From the NCBI RefSeq assembly GCF_009193185.1, contig NZ_VUKF01000010.1, positions 43,066-107,065 of the forward strand: a stretch of 64,000 nt of DNA, read 5' to 3'. This document shows, piece after piece, positions 10,855-18,905 of this stretch. Position 1 is the stretch's first letter, and every line of letters begins with the position of its first letter. The notes beneath the pieces were generated by a model. That model was not told the DNA's origin, ran no database searches, and saw only the letters and a list, made by a program, of their open reading frames with translations. A program made the position numbers and the translations under genes. The stretch comes from Georgenia thermotolerans. GTDB lineage: Bacteria > Actinomycetota > Actinomycetes > Actinomycetales > Actinomycetaceae.

Positions 10855-12155
10855 CCGAGTGGTTGCTCGTCCTGCTCGGCGTCGTCCTCACCGCCGGGAC
10901 CGCCGTGTTCGTCGCCGCGGAGTTCGCCCTCGTCGCGCTCGACCCGGGCACCGTCGAGGGCCGGGCGGCGGCGGGGGACCGCCGCGCCGCCCGGGTGAGC
11001 CGGGCGCTCAAGCGGCTGTCCCTGGAGCTCTCCGGCGCCCAGGTGGGCATCACGCTCACCACCATCCTGCTCGGCTACACCACCCAGTCCGCGCTGGCCG
11101 CGCTGCTCGTCGGGCCGCTGGGCGACGCCGGCCTCGCCCAGGCCGCGGCGACCGCCACCGCCGTCGTGCTCTCCCTGGTGGTCGTCAACACCTTCTCGAT
11201 GGTCTTCGGCGAGCTGGTGCCCAAGAACCTCGCGCTGGCCGACCCCCTCGCCACGGCCGGCCTCGTGGCCCCCGTGCAGGCCGGGTTCACCCGCGCGCTG
11301 CGCCCGCTCATCACCGCGCTCAACGACTCGGCCAACGCGATCCTGCGCCGCTTCGGCATCGAGGCGGCCGAGGAGCTCTCCGGCGGCCGCTCCGCCTCCG
11401 AGCTCGCCGCGCTCGTGCGCCGCTCGGCCGAGCAGGGCACCCTCGACGTCTCCACCGCCACCCTGCTCACCCGCTCCATCGGGCTGGGCGCCCTGACGGC
11501 GGTGGACGTCATGACCCACCGCACGCGCCTGCACACCCTCACCCGCACCCAGACGGCGGCCGAGGTCGTCGCTCTCGCCCGGACCACCGGGCACTCCCGC
11601 TTCCCGGTCATCGGCGACGACAGCGACGACATCGTGGGCCTGGTCCACCTGCGCCGGGCCATCGCCGTGCCCTACGAGCGGCGCGGCGAGGTGCCGGTGG
11701 CGTCGTCGTCCCTCATGGTCCCCGCGCCGCGGGTGCCCGAGACCCTCGCCCTGGCCCCGCTGCTGGTCCAGCTGCGCGACTCCGGGCTGCAGATGGCCGT
11801 CGTCGTCGACGAGTACGGCGGCACCTCCGGGGTGGTCACCCTCGAGGACGTCGTCGAGGAGATCGTCGGCGACGTCGCGGACGAGCACGACCGCCGCCGG
11901 TCCGGCGTGCACGCCGGGCCGGGCGGGACCTGGGTGGTCCCCGGGGTGCTGCGCCCCGACGAGCTCGGCCACAAGACCGGCCTGTGGGTGCCCGACGACG
12001 GCCCCTACGAGACCCTCGGCGGGCTCGTCATGGACCGGCTCGGGCGCGTGCCGCGCGCCGGGGACGAGGTCCGGGTGGGCGGCGCGGTGCTGCACGTCGA
12101 GCAGATGGACGGCCGGCGGGTCGACCGCCTGCGGGTCTGGCCGGAGGAGGCATGA
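10848..12155 (+). CDS. CNNM/CorC-family (HlyC/CorC) membrane protein with CBS domains and C-terminal CorC_HlyC domain
   Basis: A 435-aa integral membrane protein of the 'hemolysin'/CNNM family, associated with Mg2+ or Co2+ export or its regulation. The N-terminal DUF21 region has a first TM helix (about 2-25), ELSGAQVGITLTTILLG and the family motif FGELVPKNLA. Two CBS motifs follow (THRTRLHTL..., DSGLQMAVVVDEYGGTSGVVTLEDVVEEIVGD is the second, written here only to show the end of CBS2). A C-terminal CorC_HlyC domain ends the protein (GPYETLGGLVMDRLGRVP). I place the start at GTG 10848, where MLTEWLLVLLG begins and GGGGG lies about 9 nt upstream; an upstream in-frame GTG at 10815 has no RBS. 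Followed by a paralogue with an ATGA overlap. Confidence 0.9.
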   Translation: MLTEWLLVLLGVVLTAGTAVFVAAEFALVALDPGTVEGRAAAGDRRAARVSRALKRLSLELSGAQVGITLTTILLGYTTQSALAALLVGPLGDAGLAQAAATATAVVLSLVVVNTFSMVFGELVPKNLALADPLATAGLVAPVQAGFTRALRPLITALNDSANAILRRFGIEAAEELSGGRSASELAALVRRSAEQGTLDVSTATLLTRSIGLGALTAVDVMTHRTRLHTLTRTQTAAEVVALARTTGHSRFPVIGDDSDDIVGLVHLRRAIAVPYERRGEVPVASSSLMVPAPRVPETLALAPLLVQLRDSGLQMAVVVDEYGGTSGVVTLEDVVEEIVGDVADEHDRRRSGVHAGPGGTWVVPGVLRPDELGHKTGLWVPDDGPYETLGGLVMDRLGRVPRAGDEVRVGGAVLHVEQMDGRRVDRLRVWPEEA

Positions 12156-13195
12156 GCACCTCCACCGCCCTGCTCGTGGGCCTGCTGCTGCTCGCCGGCA
12201 ACGCCTTCTTCGTCGGTGCCGAGTTCGCCGTCATGTCCGCCCGCCGCAGCCGCATCGAGCCGCTGGCCGAGCGCTCGCGGGCGGCGCGCACCGTGCTGTA
12301 CGCGATGGAGCACGTCACCCTCATGCTCGCCTGCGCGCAGCTCGGGGTGACGCTGTGCTCCACCGGGCTGGGCGCCGTGGCCGAGCCGGCCATCGCGGGC
12401 CTGGTCGAGGCGCCGCTGGTGGCGCTCGGCCTGCCCGCCGGCGCCTCGCACGTCGTCGGCTTCACCCTCGCCCTGGTCCTGGTCGTGTACCTGCACGTGG
12501 TGATCGGCGAGATGGTGCCCAAGAACCTGTCGGTGACCTCCCCGGAGCGCGCGGCGCTGCTGCTCGCCCCGCCGCTGGTCGCGCTGTCGAAGGTGCTGCA
12601 CCCGGTGATCGCCGGGCTCAACTGGGTCGCCAACGTCTTCCTGCGCCTCGTCGGCATCGAGCCGAAGGACGAGGTCGCCTCGGCCTTCACCGCCGAGGAG
12701 GTGGGCGCCATCGTCGAGCGCTCGCGGGCGGAGGGGGTGCTCCAGGACGACCTCGGCCTGCTCACCGGGGCGCTGGAGTTCTCCGCCGAGACCGCCTCGC
12801 GGGTGATGGTCCCGCTCGGCTCGCTGGTGACCCTGCCGCTGGGCTGCACGCCCGAGGAGGTCGAGCGGGAGGTGGCCCGCACCGGCTACTCCCGCTTCCC
12901 GCTGGCCGACGCCGCGGGGGAGCTGGTGGGCTACCTGCACGTCAAGGACGTCCTCTACGCCGAGGGCGACGCGCGCAGCCGCCCGGTGCCCTCCTGGCGG
13001 GTGCGGGCGCTGGCGTCGGTCGCGCCCGGGGACGAGGTCGAGGAGGCGCTCGGGGCGATGCAGCGGTCGGGCGCCCACCTGGCGTCCGTGGCGGACGCCG
13101 GCCGCGTCGTGGGGGTCGTGTTCCTCGAGGACATCCTGGAGGAGCTGGTCGGCGAGGTGCGTGACTCGATGCAGCGGGAGCAGGCCCGCGGCTGA
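12152..13195 (+). CDS. CNNM/CorC-family membrane protein, short paralogue
   Basis: A 347-aa paralogue of the preceding gene, overlapping its stop (ATGA). It has the same DUF21 membrane region (LLVGLLLLAGNAFFVGAEFAVM, CAQLGVTLCSTGLG, GEMVPKNLSV) and two CBS repeats. The first CBS contains TGYSRFPLAD and GYLHVKDVL; the second ends in GVVFLEDILEELVGEV. Unlike the first protein it stops directly after CBS2 and lacks the C-terminal CorC_HlyC domain. Such long/short tandem pairs are common in Actinobacteria and may form heteromers. The ion and direction of transport cannot be read from the sequence. Confidence 0.9.
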   Translation: MSTSTALLVGLLLLAGNAFFVGAEFAVMSARRSRIEPLAERSRAARTVLYAMEHVTLMLACAQLGVTLCSTGLGAVAEPAIAGLVEAPLVALGLPAGASHVVGFTLALVLVVYLHVVIGEMVPKNLSVTSPERAALLLAPPLVALSKVLHPVIAGLNWVANVFLRLVGIEPKDEVASAFTAEEVGAIVERSRAEGVLQDDLGLLTGALEFSAETASRVMVPLGSLVTLPLGCTPEEVEREVARTGYSRFPLADAAGELVGYLHVKDVLYAEGDARSRPVPSWRVRALASVAPGDEVEEALGAMQRSGAHLASVADAGRVVGVVFLEDILEELVGEVRDSMQREQARG

Positions 13196-13212
13196 GGCGG
13201 CGGCGACGCGCT

Positions 13213-13228
13213 TGTGACCTGCGTCACA
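13213..13228. promoter_or_regulatory. CRP/GlxR-type binding site TGTGACCTGCGTCACA
   Basis: A perfect TGTGA-N6-TCACA palindrome, the consensus for CRP-family cAMP-responsive regulators (Crp in Mycobacterium, GlxR in Corynebacterium). It lies in the 236-bp gap before the M23 peptidase gene, about 90 bp upstream of the proposed -35. Confidence 0.75.
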
Positions 13229-13317
13229 GGATAAGGACTGTTTGCGTCCCTGGCGTTTGGCGGCGTAAAGCCCCAGGTCAGCGGGTTGTGGGGCCCTGGC
13301 TCGGTTGTGAGCAGGTT

Positions 13318-13348
13318 TTGGACTCACATGTTTGTCGTCCGTTACTGT
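13318..13348 (+). promoter_or_regulatory. Candidate promoter of the M23 peptidase gene
   Basis: TTGGAC (13318-13323) and TACTGT (13343-13348) with a 19-bp spacer. The resulting leader of about 75 nt contains a small hairpin CTCGGCC-TCC-GGCCGAG at 13394-13410 just before the ribosome binding site. The spacer is longer than ideal. Confidence 0.45.
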
Positions 13349-13431
13349 TCCGTGACAAGCCACCCCCCGGGGCTCGCCCCGACCGTAGTTCCGCTCGGCC
13401 TCCGGCCGAGTTCCCTCCGGAGGTCGTACCG

Positions 13432-14784
13432 ATGTCAGGTCCTGCTGTGCCCGCCCCCGAGGCACCGCTGACTCGTCGACAGATCCGCGAGGCGGAACGC
13501 GCCCGGGAGGCCGCACGGCAGGCCGCCGCCGCACCCGTCCAGGCGACCGCGGGGGCGCCCGCCCCGGCCGAGGTGGCCGCGACCCCGCTCCCGACCCGCA
13601 GCAGCCTCCGCGCCGCCGAGCGCGCCCGCGCCGCGGGTGAGGGCGTCCAGGCGGCCGCCGTCGCACCCGCAGAGGCGGCCACCGCCGTCCCGCGTGGCAC
13701 CGTCAGCCCGGCGACGGCGCCGACCCCCGCCGCGGCGCCCCAGGCCCCCGCGCAGCCCGAGGTGCGCACCCGTGCCGCCGCCCGCCGCGCCGCCCAGGAG
13801 GCCGCCGGCCGGCAGGAGCGGGCCGGCGCACCGGGGGGCCTCGCGTGGGTCCCGGTCGGCGGCCAGGCCGCGGCCGAGCCGACGCCGGCCGCCGCGCGGG
13901 CCGACCGCACCCCGACCGAGGTGTTCATCCACCAGTCGCACACCCGCCCGGCCGCCAGCCGGCGGGCGATGCGCGGCCAGGCCGCCCACCCCGTAGCCCA
14001 CGGCCGGACCCGCGGCTGGGCGCCGCGCGCCGCCGTCCTCGGCGCCCTCGGGGCGCTGACCATCGTGGCGCCCCTGACCGGGCTGGCCGGGCCGGACGAG
14101 GCCTCCTCGGCGCAGGCGCTCACCTCGGTCGACACCGAGGCGAGCCTGCTCGAGCTGCTCGACGCCCAGTCCGCCGCCACGGCGCTGGCCGCCGCGCCGG
14201 CCAGCCTGCTCGCCGACCCCGGCGCCGCCAGCCGGGCCGCCGCCCTGCAGGCCTCCCGGGCGAACGAGCGCGACGCCCTCACGTGCACCCCCGACGGCGC
14301 GAACGGCGTGCGTGCCGCGGTGACCGAGCGCAAGACGCAGGTCGTCATGCCGGTCGCCGCCGGCTCCTACCGCCTGTCCTCCTCCTACGGCTACCGCAAC
14401 AGCCCGTTCACCGGCTACAGCAAGCACCTGGGCGAGGACTTCTCCGCCCGGATGGGCACCCCGATCCACGCCGTCGCGGACGCCACGGTGGACTACGTCG
14501 GGGTGGGCAAGGACGGCCGCTCGAGCATGCTGGTCATCCTCAAGCACCAGATCGGCGGCCAGACCTTCTACAGCTGGTACGTGCACATGTACCCCGACGG
14601 CATCCACGTCCGGGAGGGCCAGCAGGTCCAGGCCGGGGACGTCATCGCCGAGGTGGGCAGCAACGGCAACTCCACCGGCCCGCACCTGCACCTCGAGATC
14701 CACGCCGCCGACGGGAAGACCACCCTCGACCCGCTGGTGTGGCTCAAGGAGCACGGCGCCGTCGACGTCTCCGCCCTCTGCTGA
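13432..14784 (+). CDS. M23-family cell-wall metallopeptidase, membrane-anchored
   Basis: A 450-aa peptidoglycan endopeptidase-type protein. The first ~190 residues are Ala/Arg-rich, with three related segments (LTRRQIREAERARE, PTRSSLRAAERARA, RTRAAARRAAQEAA), and are probably cytoplasmic. One TM helix follows (about 193-215, within RAAVLGALGALTIVAP). The extracellular C-terminal LytM/peptidase M23 domain carries the zinc motifs HLGEDFSA (HxxxD), WYVHMY and HLHLEIH (HxH). It would cleave or remodel peptide cross-links. The start ATG 13432 has CCGGAGG 9 nt upstream. The perfect CRP/GlxR site upstream suggests cAMP-dependent control, as known for rpf genes in related bacteria. Terminated by a hairpin at 14870-14915. 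Confidence 0.93.
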   Translation: MSGPAVPAPEAPLTRRQIREAERAREAARQAAAAPVQATAGAPAPAEVAATPLPTRSSLRAAERARAAGEGVQAAAVAPAEAATAVPRGTVSPATAPTPAAAPQAPAQPEVRTRAAARRAAQEAAGRQERAGAPGGLAWVPVGGQAAAEPTPAAARADRTPTEVFIHQSHTRPAASRRAMRGQAAHPVAHGRTRGWAPRAAVLGALGALTIVAPLTGLAGPDEASSAQALTSVDTEASLLELLDAQSAATALAAAPASLLADPGAASRAAALQASRANERDALTCTPDGANGVRAAVTERKTQVVMPVAAGSYRLSSSYGYRNSPFTGYSKHLGEDFSARMGTPIHAVADATVDYVGVGKDGRSSMLVILKHQIGGQTFYSWYVHMYPDGIHVREGQQVQAGDVIAEVGSNGNSTGPHLHLEIHAADGKTTLDPLVWLKEHGAVDVSALC

Positions 14785-14869
14785 CGGGCGAGCGCCCCTT
14801 CCGCCGCTGACGGGCCGGCTGCCGCCGTCGTCCGTCGTCCCCTCTCGCCGGCGCGCGTCCCGCGACGCC

Positions 14870-14915
14870 GGCACCACCTCCCGAGGGCCACTCGAGACCC
14901 TCCGGCGCTGGTGCC
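14870..14915 (+). terminator. Imperfect 18-bp hairpin after the M23 gene
   Basis: Left arm 14870-14887 and right arm 14898-14915 match at 15 of 18 positions, with a 10-nt loop. Probable terminator of the peptidase gene. Confidence 0.6.
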
Positions 14916-15047
14916 GACCCACACCTCCGCGACCGGGCGAGCCCACCGACACGTCCACCCGGGCAGCCCCTCACAGCGGGGTGGCGCCGTCCGGAAAGTG
15001 GTCGAGGCGGACATTTCTCTCGTGTGCTTTGTGGTGATCGGGCACAT

Positions 15048-15075
15048 GGCCCGGTCCCGGGCCTGTTTCTAACGT
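15048..15075 (+). promoter_or_regulatory. Promoter region of the liv operon with operator-like palindrome
   Basis: The 346-bp gap between the M23 gene and livG holds a terminator hairpin and, near its end, a palindrome GGCCCGGTCCCGGGCC (15048-15063) followed 6 nt later by TAACGT (15070-15075), a possible -10. A repressor bound there would cover the promoter. No regulator is encoded beside it on this strand. Confidence 0.4.
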
Positions 15076-15130
15076 TCCCCCATGCCCCGCCGCGCCCGGC
15101 GGGGACGGCAACGAAGCCAGGGAGGAACGC

Positions 15131-15892
15131 GTGACGTCGAGCAGTGCGGCGCTGCGGGCCAGCGGCCTGTCCAAGGAGTTCCGGGGGTTCCGGGCGGTCA
15201 GCGCCGTCGACCTCGAGGTGGCCGCGGGCAGCGTGCACGCGCTCGTCGGTCCCAACGGGGCCGGCAAGACCACCCTGTTCAACCTCCTCACCGGCTTCCT
15301 CAAGCCCACCACGGGCACCATCACCGTCTTCGGCGAGGACGTCACCGGCCTGCAGCCGGAGCAGATCGCGCACAAGGGGGTGGCCAGGTCCTTCCAGATC
15401 ACCAGCCTCTTCGAGAACCTCAACCCCCGCGAGCACGTCGAGCTGGCGCTGCAGAGCCGCACGCGCCAGGGCCGGAAGTTCTGGCGCTCGGAGAAGCTGC
15501 TGGGCCGTTTCACCGGCCGTGCGAGCGAGCTGCTCGACCTCGTCGGGCTCGCCGAGCTCGCCGAGAAGCCGGCCGGGCTGCTCGCCTACGGGCAGAAGCG
15601 CGCGCTGGAGATGGCCATCGTGCTGGCGCTCGAGCCCAAGGTGCTCCTGCTCGACGAGCCGACGGCGGGCATGGGCATCGAGGACGTCCACCGCACCATC
15701 GAGCTCGTCCGGCGGATCGCCGAGGGGCGCACCGTGGTGTTCGTCGACCACAACATGCACGTGGTCGGCAGCCTCGCCGACCGCGTGACCGTGCTCCAGC
15801 AGGGGAAGGTCCTCGCCGAGGGCACCTACGACGAGGTCCGCACCGACCCCCGGGTCATCACCGCCTACCTGGGGGAGGCCAGCCATGCTTGA
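15131..15892 (+). CDS. livG: ABC transporter ATPase, LivG type
   Basis: First of two ATPases of a branched-chain-amino-acid-type (HAAT) importer. 253 aa: Walker A GPNGAGKTTLFN, Q-loop region ARSFQITSLFENL, signature LLAYGQKRALEMA (the YGQ variant typical of LivG), Walker B LLLDEPTAGM and the H-loop in VDHNMHVV. The start is GTG 15131, with GGAGGAA 5 nt upstream. It heads a five-gene operon and overlaps livF by 8 nt. The liv symbols denote family; the substrate may be another amino acid, amide or carboxylate. Confidence 0.92.
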   Translation: MTSSSAALRASGLSKEFRGFRAVSAVDLEVAAGSVHALVGPNGAGKTTLFNLLTGFLKPTTGTITVFGEDVTGLQPEQIAHKGVARSFQITSLFENLNPREHVELALQSRTRQGRKFWRSEKLLGRFTGRASELLDLVGLAELAEKPAGLLAYGQKRALEMAIVLALEPKVLLLDEPTAGMGIEDVHRTIELVRRIAEGRTVVFVDHNMHVVGSLADRVTVLQQGKVLAEGTYDEVRTDPRVITAYLGEASHA

Positions 15893-16577
15893 GGTCCGCG
15901 GCCTGAAGGCCTGGTACGGCGAGGCCCAGGCGCTCGACGACGTCGACATCGACGTCGCCGAGGGCGAGGTGGTCACCCTCGTCGGGCGCAACGGCGCGGG
16001 CAAGACCACCTTGCTGCGCAGCCTCATCGGGCTGCACCGCCACGTCGCCGGCAGCATCCGCTTCGCCGGCACCGAGCTGGTCGGCATGCCTGCCCACCGC
16101 CGGGCGCGGCGCGGCCTGGGCTGGGTCCAGGACGACCGCGGCATCTACGCCAGCCTCGACGTCGAGGAGAACCTCCTGCTGCCGCCGGTCGTCTCGGACC
16201 GGGCCTGGCCGCTGGAGAAGGTCTACGACGCCTTCCCCGTCCTGGCCGAACGACGCCGGGCCGCGGGCACCACCCTCTCGGGCGGCGAGCAGCAGATGCT
16301 CGCCATCGCACGGGTCCTGCGCACCGGCGCGCGCCTGCTCCTCCTCGACGAGCCCACCGAGGGGCTCGCGCCCGTGATCGTCCAGCGCATCGGGGAGATC
16401 ATCCGCGAGGTCAAGGCCGCCGGCGTGACCGTGCTGCTCATCGAGCAGAACGTGAAGTTCGCCGCCACGGTCGCCGACAGCCACTACCTCCTGGCCCAGG
16501 GCCGCATCGTCGCCCACCTGGGCAACGAGGAGTTCGAGGCCCGCGAGTCCGAGCTGCTCGAGCACCTCGGGGTCTGA
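15885..16577 (+). CDS. livF: ABC transporter ATPase, LivF type
   Basis: Second ATPase of the importer. 230 aa, the usual length: Walker A GRNGAGKTTLLR, signature TLSGGEQQMLAIARVL, Walker B LLLDEPTEGLAP and switch region LLIEQNVKFA. The gene begins 8 nt inside livG. LivG and LivF form the nucleotide-binding heterodimer that energises LivH/LivM. A 144-bp C-rich gap without a recognisable hairpin separates it from the binding-protein gene. Confidence 0.92.
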   Translation: MLEVRGLKAWYGEAQALDDVDIDVAEGEVVTLVGRNGAGKTTLLRSLIGLHRHVAGSIRFAGTELVGMPAHRRARRGLGWVQDDRGIYASLDVEENLLLPPVVSDRAWPLEKVYDAFPVLAERRRAAGTTLSGGEQQMLAIARVLRTGARLLLLDEPTEGLAPVIVQRIGEIIREVKAAGVTVLLIEQNVKFAATVADSHYLLAQGRIVAHLGNEEFEARESELLEHLGV

Positions 16578-16721
16578 CCCGGCCGCGCCCACCGGACGGC
16601 TTCACCCGCCGGCCGCACCCACCGGGGGCCACACCACCGCCCCACCGCACGCACCACCCGATTGCACCCGCCCGAGAGCACCACCCACCGCCCTCACCGA
16701 CCGACCACAGAGAGAAGGACC

Positions 16722-17978
16722 ATGAGCAAGAAGCTTGCAGGTGGCGCCGCCACCCTGATGTCCGGAGCGCTCCTCCTGGCCGCCTGTTCCCAGGGCGGCC
16801 CGGCCAGTGCCGGCGGGGACTTCACCGACGACAAGGTGGTCATCGGCGTCCTCAACGACCAGTCCGGCGTCTACAAGGACCTCTCCGGCCCCAACAGCGT
16901 CAAGGCGGTGGAGATGGCCATCGCCGACTACAAGGAGAAGTACGGCGACAAGGCCGTCGTGGACACGATCGAGGTGGTCCAGGCCGACCACCAGAACAAG
17001 CCCGAGATCGCCAACACCAAGGCCCAGGAGATGTACGAGCGCCAGGGCGCGGACATCATCCTCGACGTGCCCGCGTCCTCGGCGGCGCTGGCGGTGGCCA
17101 GCCAGGCCGACTCGCACAAGAAGCTGCACTTCAACATCGGCGCCGCCACCACCGAGCTGACCGGCGCGCAGTGCAGCCCGTACGTCTACCACTGGGCCTA
17201 CGACACCTACCAGCTCGCCAACGGCACCGGCACGACGGTGACCGAGAACGGCGGGAAGACCTGGCAGATCATCTACCCCGACTACGCCTTCGGCCAGGAC
17301 ATGGAGAAGTCCTTCACCGCGGCGGTGGAGGGCGCCGGGGGCACCGTGGCCGGCAAGATCGCCACCCCCTTCCCCAACGACAACTTCTCCACCTTCCTCA
17401 CCCGCGCCGCGGCCGACAAGCCCGACGTGATCGGCACCATGCAGGCCGGCGGCGACCTCATCAACCTCGTCAAGCAGTACAACGAGGCCGGCCTGCGCGA
17501 CCAGGGCATCGCCCTCGCCGTCGGCCTGATGTTCATCACCGACATCCACTCCCTGGGCGTCGAGCAGTTCGAGGGCACCACCTTCACCGACGCCTGGTAC
17601 TGGAACATGGACGACCAGGCCCGGGAGTGGGCCGACCGGTTCCAGGAGGAGACCGGGTCCCGCCCGTCCTTCGCCCACGCCGGCAACTACTCCGCGGCGA
17701 TGCAGTACCTCGAGGCCGTCCAGGCCGTCGGCAGCGACGACGCCGACAAGGTCACCGAGAACCTCGACGGCAAGGAGGTCGAGGACGTCTTCCTGCGCAA
17801 CGGCAAGATCCGCGCCGAGGACCACCGCGTCATCCACGACGTCTACCTCGCCAAGGTCAAGGCGCCCTCCGAGGTCACCGAGGACTGGGACTACGAGGAG
17901 ATCCTCAACACGATCCCTGCCGAGCAGGCCTTCCGGCCGGTCGCCGACTCCGCCGCCGCCGGCTGCAAGCTCGGCTGA
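16722..17978 (+). CDS. livJ: Substrate-binding lipoprotein of the liv-type importer
   Basis: A 418-aa type I periplasmic-binding-fold lipoprotein that captures the substrate and delivers it to LivHM. The signal peptide ends in the lipobox LLLAAC, with the lipidated Cys about residue 25. The mature part starts VVIGVLNDQSGVYKDLSG and includes HFNIGAATTELTG and WQIIYPDYAFGQDMEKS, as in HAAT binding proteins. The specificity is not evident. This branch of the family also covers aromatic and short carboxylic acids, so leucine is not assured. The start ATG 16722 has GAGAAGGA upstream. Confidence 0.88.
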   Translation: MSKKLAGGAATLMSGALLLAACSQGGPASAGGDFTDDKVVIGVLNDQSGVYKDLSGPNSVKAVEMAIADYKEKYGDKAVVDTIEVVQADHQNKPEIANTKAQEMYERQGADIILDVPASSAALAVASQADSHKKLHFNIGAATTELTGAQCSPYVYHWAYDTYQLANGTGTTVTENGGKTWQIIYPDYAFGQDMEKSFTAAVEGAGGTVAGKIATPFPNDNFSTFLTRAAADKPDVIGTMQAGGDLINLVKQYNEAGLRDQGIALAVGLMFITDIHSLGVEQFEGTTFTDAWYWNMDDQAREWADRFQEETGSRPSFAHAGNYSAAMQYLEAVQAVGSDDADKVTENLDGKEVEDVFLRNGKIRAEDHRVIHDVYLAKVKAPSEVTEDWDYEEILNTIPAEQAFRPVADSAAAGCKLG

Positions 17979-18035
17979 CCACGGGTGTGCCGGGCGCGCC
18001 CGCGCCCGGCACACCACGGACAAGGTGAGGGGACG

Positions 18036-18905
18036 ATGAACGAGATCCTCCAGTACACGGTCCAGGGCCTCGCGGCGGGCAGCTTCTACGCCCTTGCCGC
18101 GCTCGGGCTGGCCGTCATCTTCGGCGTGCTCGGCGTGGTGAACTTCGCCCACGGCGCCTGCTACATGCTCGGCGCCATCGCCGCCGCCGTCCTCCAGGAC
18201 CTGCTGGGCCTGAGCTTCTGGTGGGCGCTGCTGGTGGTGCCGGCCCTGCTCTTCCTGTTCGGGGTCCTCATGGAGCGCCTCTTCGTGCGCTGGCTCCTGG
18301 CGCTCGACCCGCTGTACAACTTCCTGCTCACCTTCGGGCTGACGCTGGTGCTGGTCGACCTCGTCAAGCGCCAGTACGGCGTCTCGGGACTGCCCTACGC
18401 CCGGCCCGACATCTTCAACGGGCAGGTCCTGCTCGGGAGTCTCCGCCTGCCCACCTACCAGGTGTTCGTCTTCCTCTTCTCGGTGCTCGTGTGCCTGGCG
18501 GTGTGGCTGATCATGACCCGCACCCGGATCGGCATGATCGTGCGGGCTTCGACCGAAAGGTCGGAGCTCGCCCAGGCCCTGGGGGTCAACGTCGGCCGGT
18601 GGGTGACGCCGGTGTTCGGCTTCGGCATCGCGCTCGCGGGCCTGGCCGGGGTGCTCGCCGCCCCCTTCCGGGCCATCACCGCGGACATGGGGTCGAACTT
18701 CATCATCATCCTCTTCGCCGTGGTGGTCATCGGCGGGCTCGGGTCCATCGTGGGCGCCGTCGTCGCCGGCTTCCTCGTCGGGCTCGCCGAGGCCTTCGGG
18801 CAGGCCTACGCCCCGACGTACGCCCAGGTTGTGATCTTCGTGCTCATGGCCGCCGTGGTGCTCGTGCGCCCGGCCGGCCTGTTCGGACGGGAGGAGATGG
18901 CATGA
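18036..18905 (+). CDS. livH: ABC importer permease, LivH type
   Basis: A 289-aa permease with about eight hydrophobic segments. Family motifs are QGLAAGSFYALAALGLAVIFGVLGVVNFAHG at the N-terminus (shown by its key parts GSFYAL and VNFAHG) and IGGLGSIVGAVVAGFLVG near the C-terminus. EAA-like contacts for the ATPases fall in the ASTERSELAQALGV loop. The start ATG 18036 follows AGGTGAGGGG; an upstream in-frame ATG lacks an RBS. The stop overlaps the livM start (ATGA). Confidence 0.92.
   Translation: MNEILQYTVQGLAAGSFYALAALGLAVIFGVLGVVNFAHGACYMLGAIAAAVLQDLLGLSFWWALLVVPALLFLFGVLMERLFVRWLLALDPLYNFLLTFGLTLVLVDLVKRQYGVSGLPYARPDIFNGQVLLGSLRLPTYQVFVFLFSVLVCLAVWLIMTRTRIGMIVRASTERSELAQALGVNVGRWVTPVFGFGIALAGLAGVLAAPFRAITADMGSNFIIILFAVVVIGGLGSIVGAVVAGFLVGLAEAFGQAYAPTYAQVVIFVLMAAVVLVRPAGLFGREEMA

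Noticed and set aside
13200..13431. c-di-AMP (ydaO-type) riboswitch upstream of the M23 gene
   Set aside because: These riboswitches often precede cell-wall hydrolase genes in Actinobacteria, but I find none of the conserved core segments here; only a CRP site and small hairpins are present.
15032..15047. CRP-like site before livG (GTGGTGATCGGGCACA)
   Set aside because: Half-sites do not match TGTGA-N6-TCACA and the spacing is wrong.
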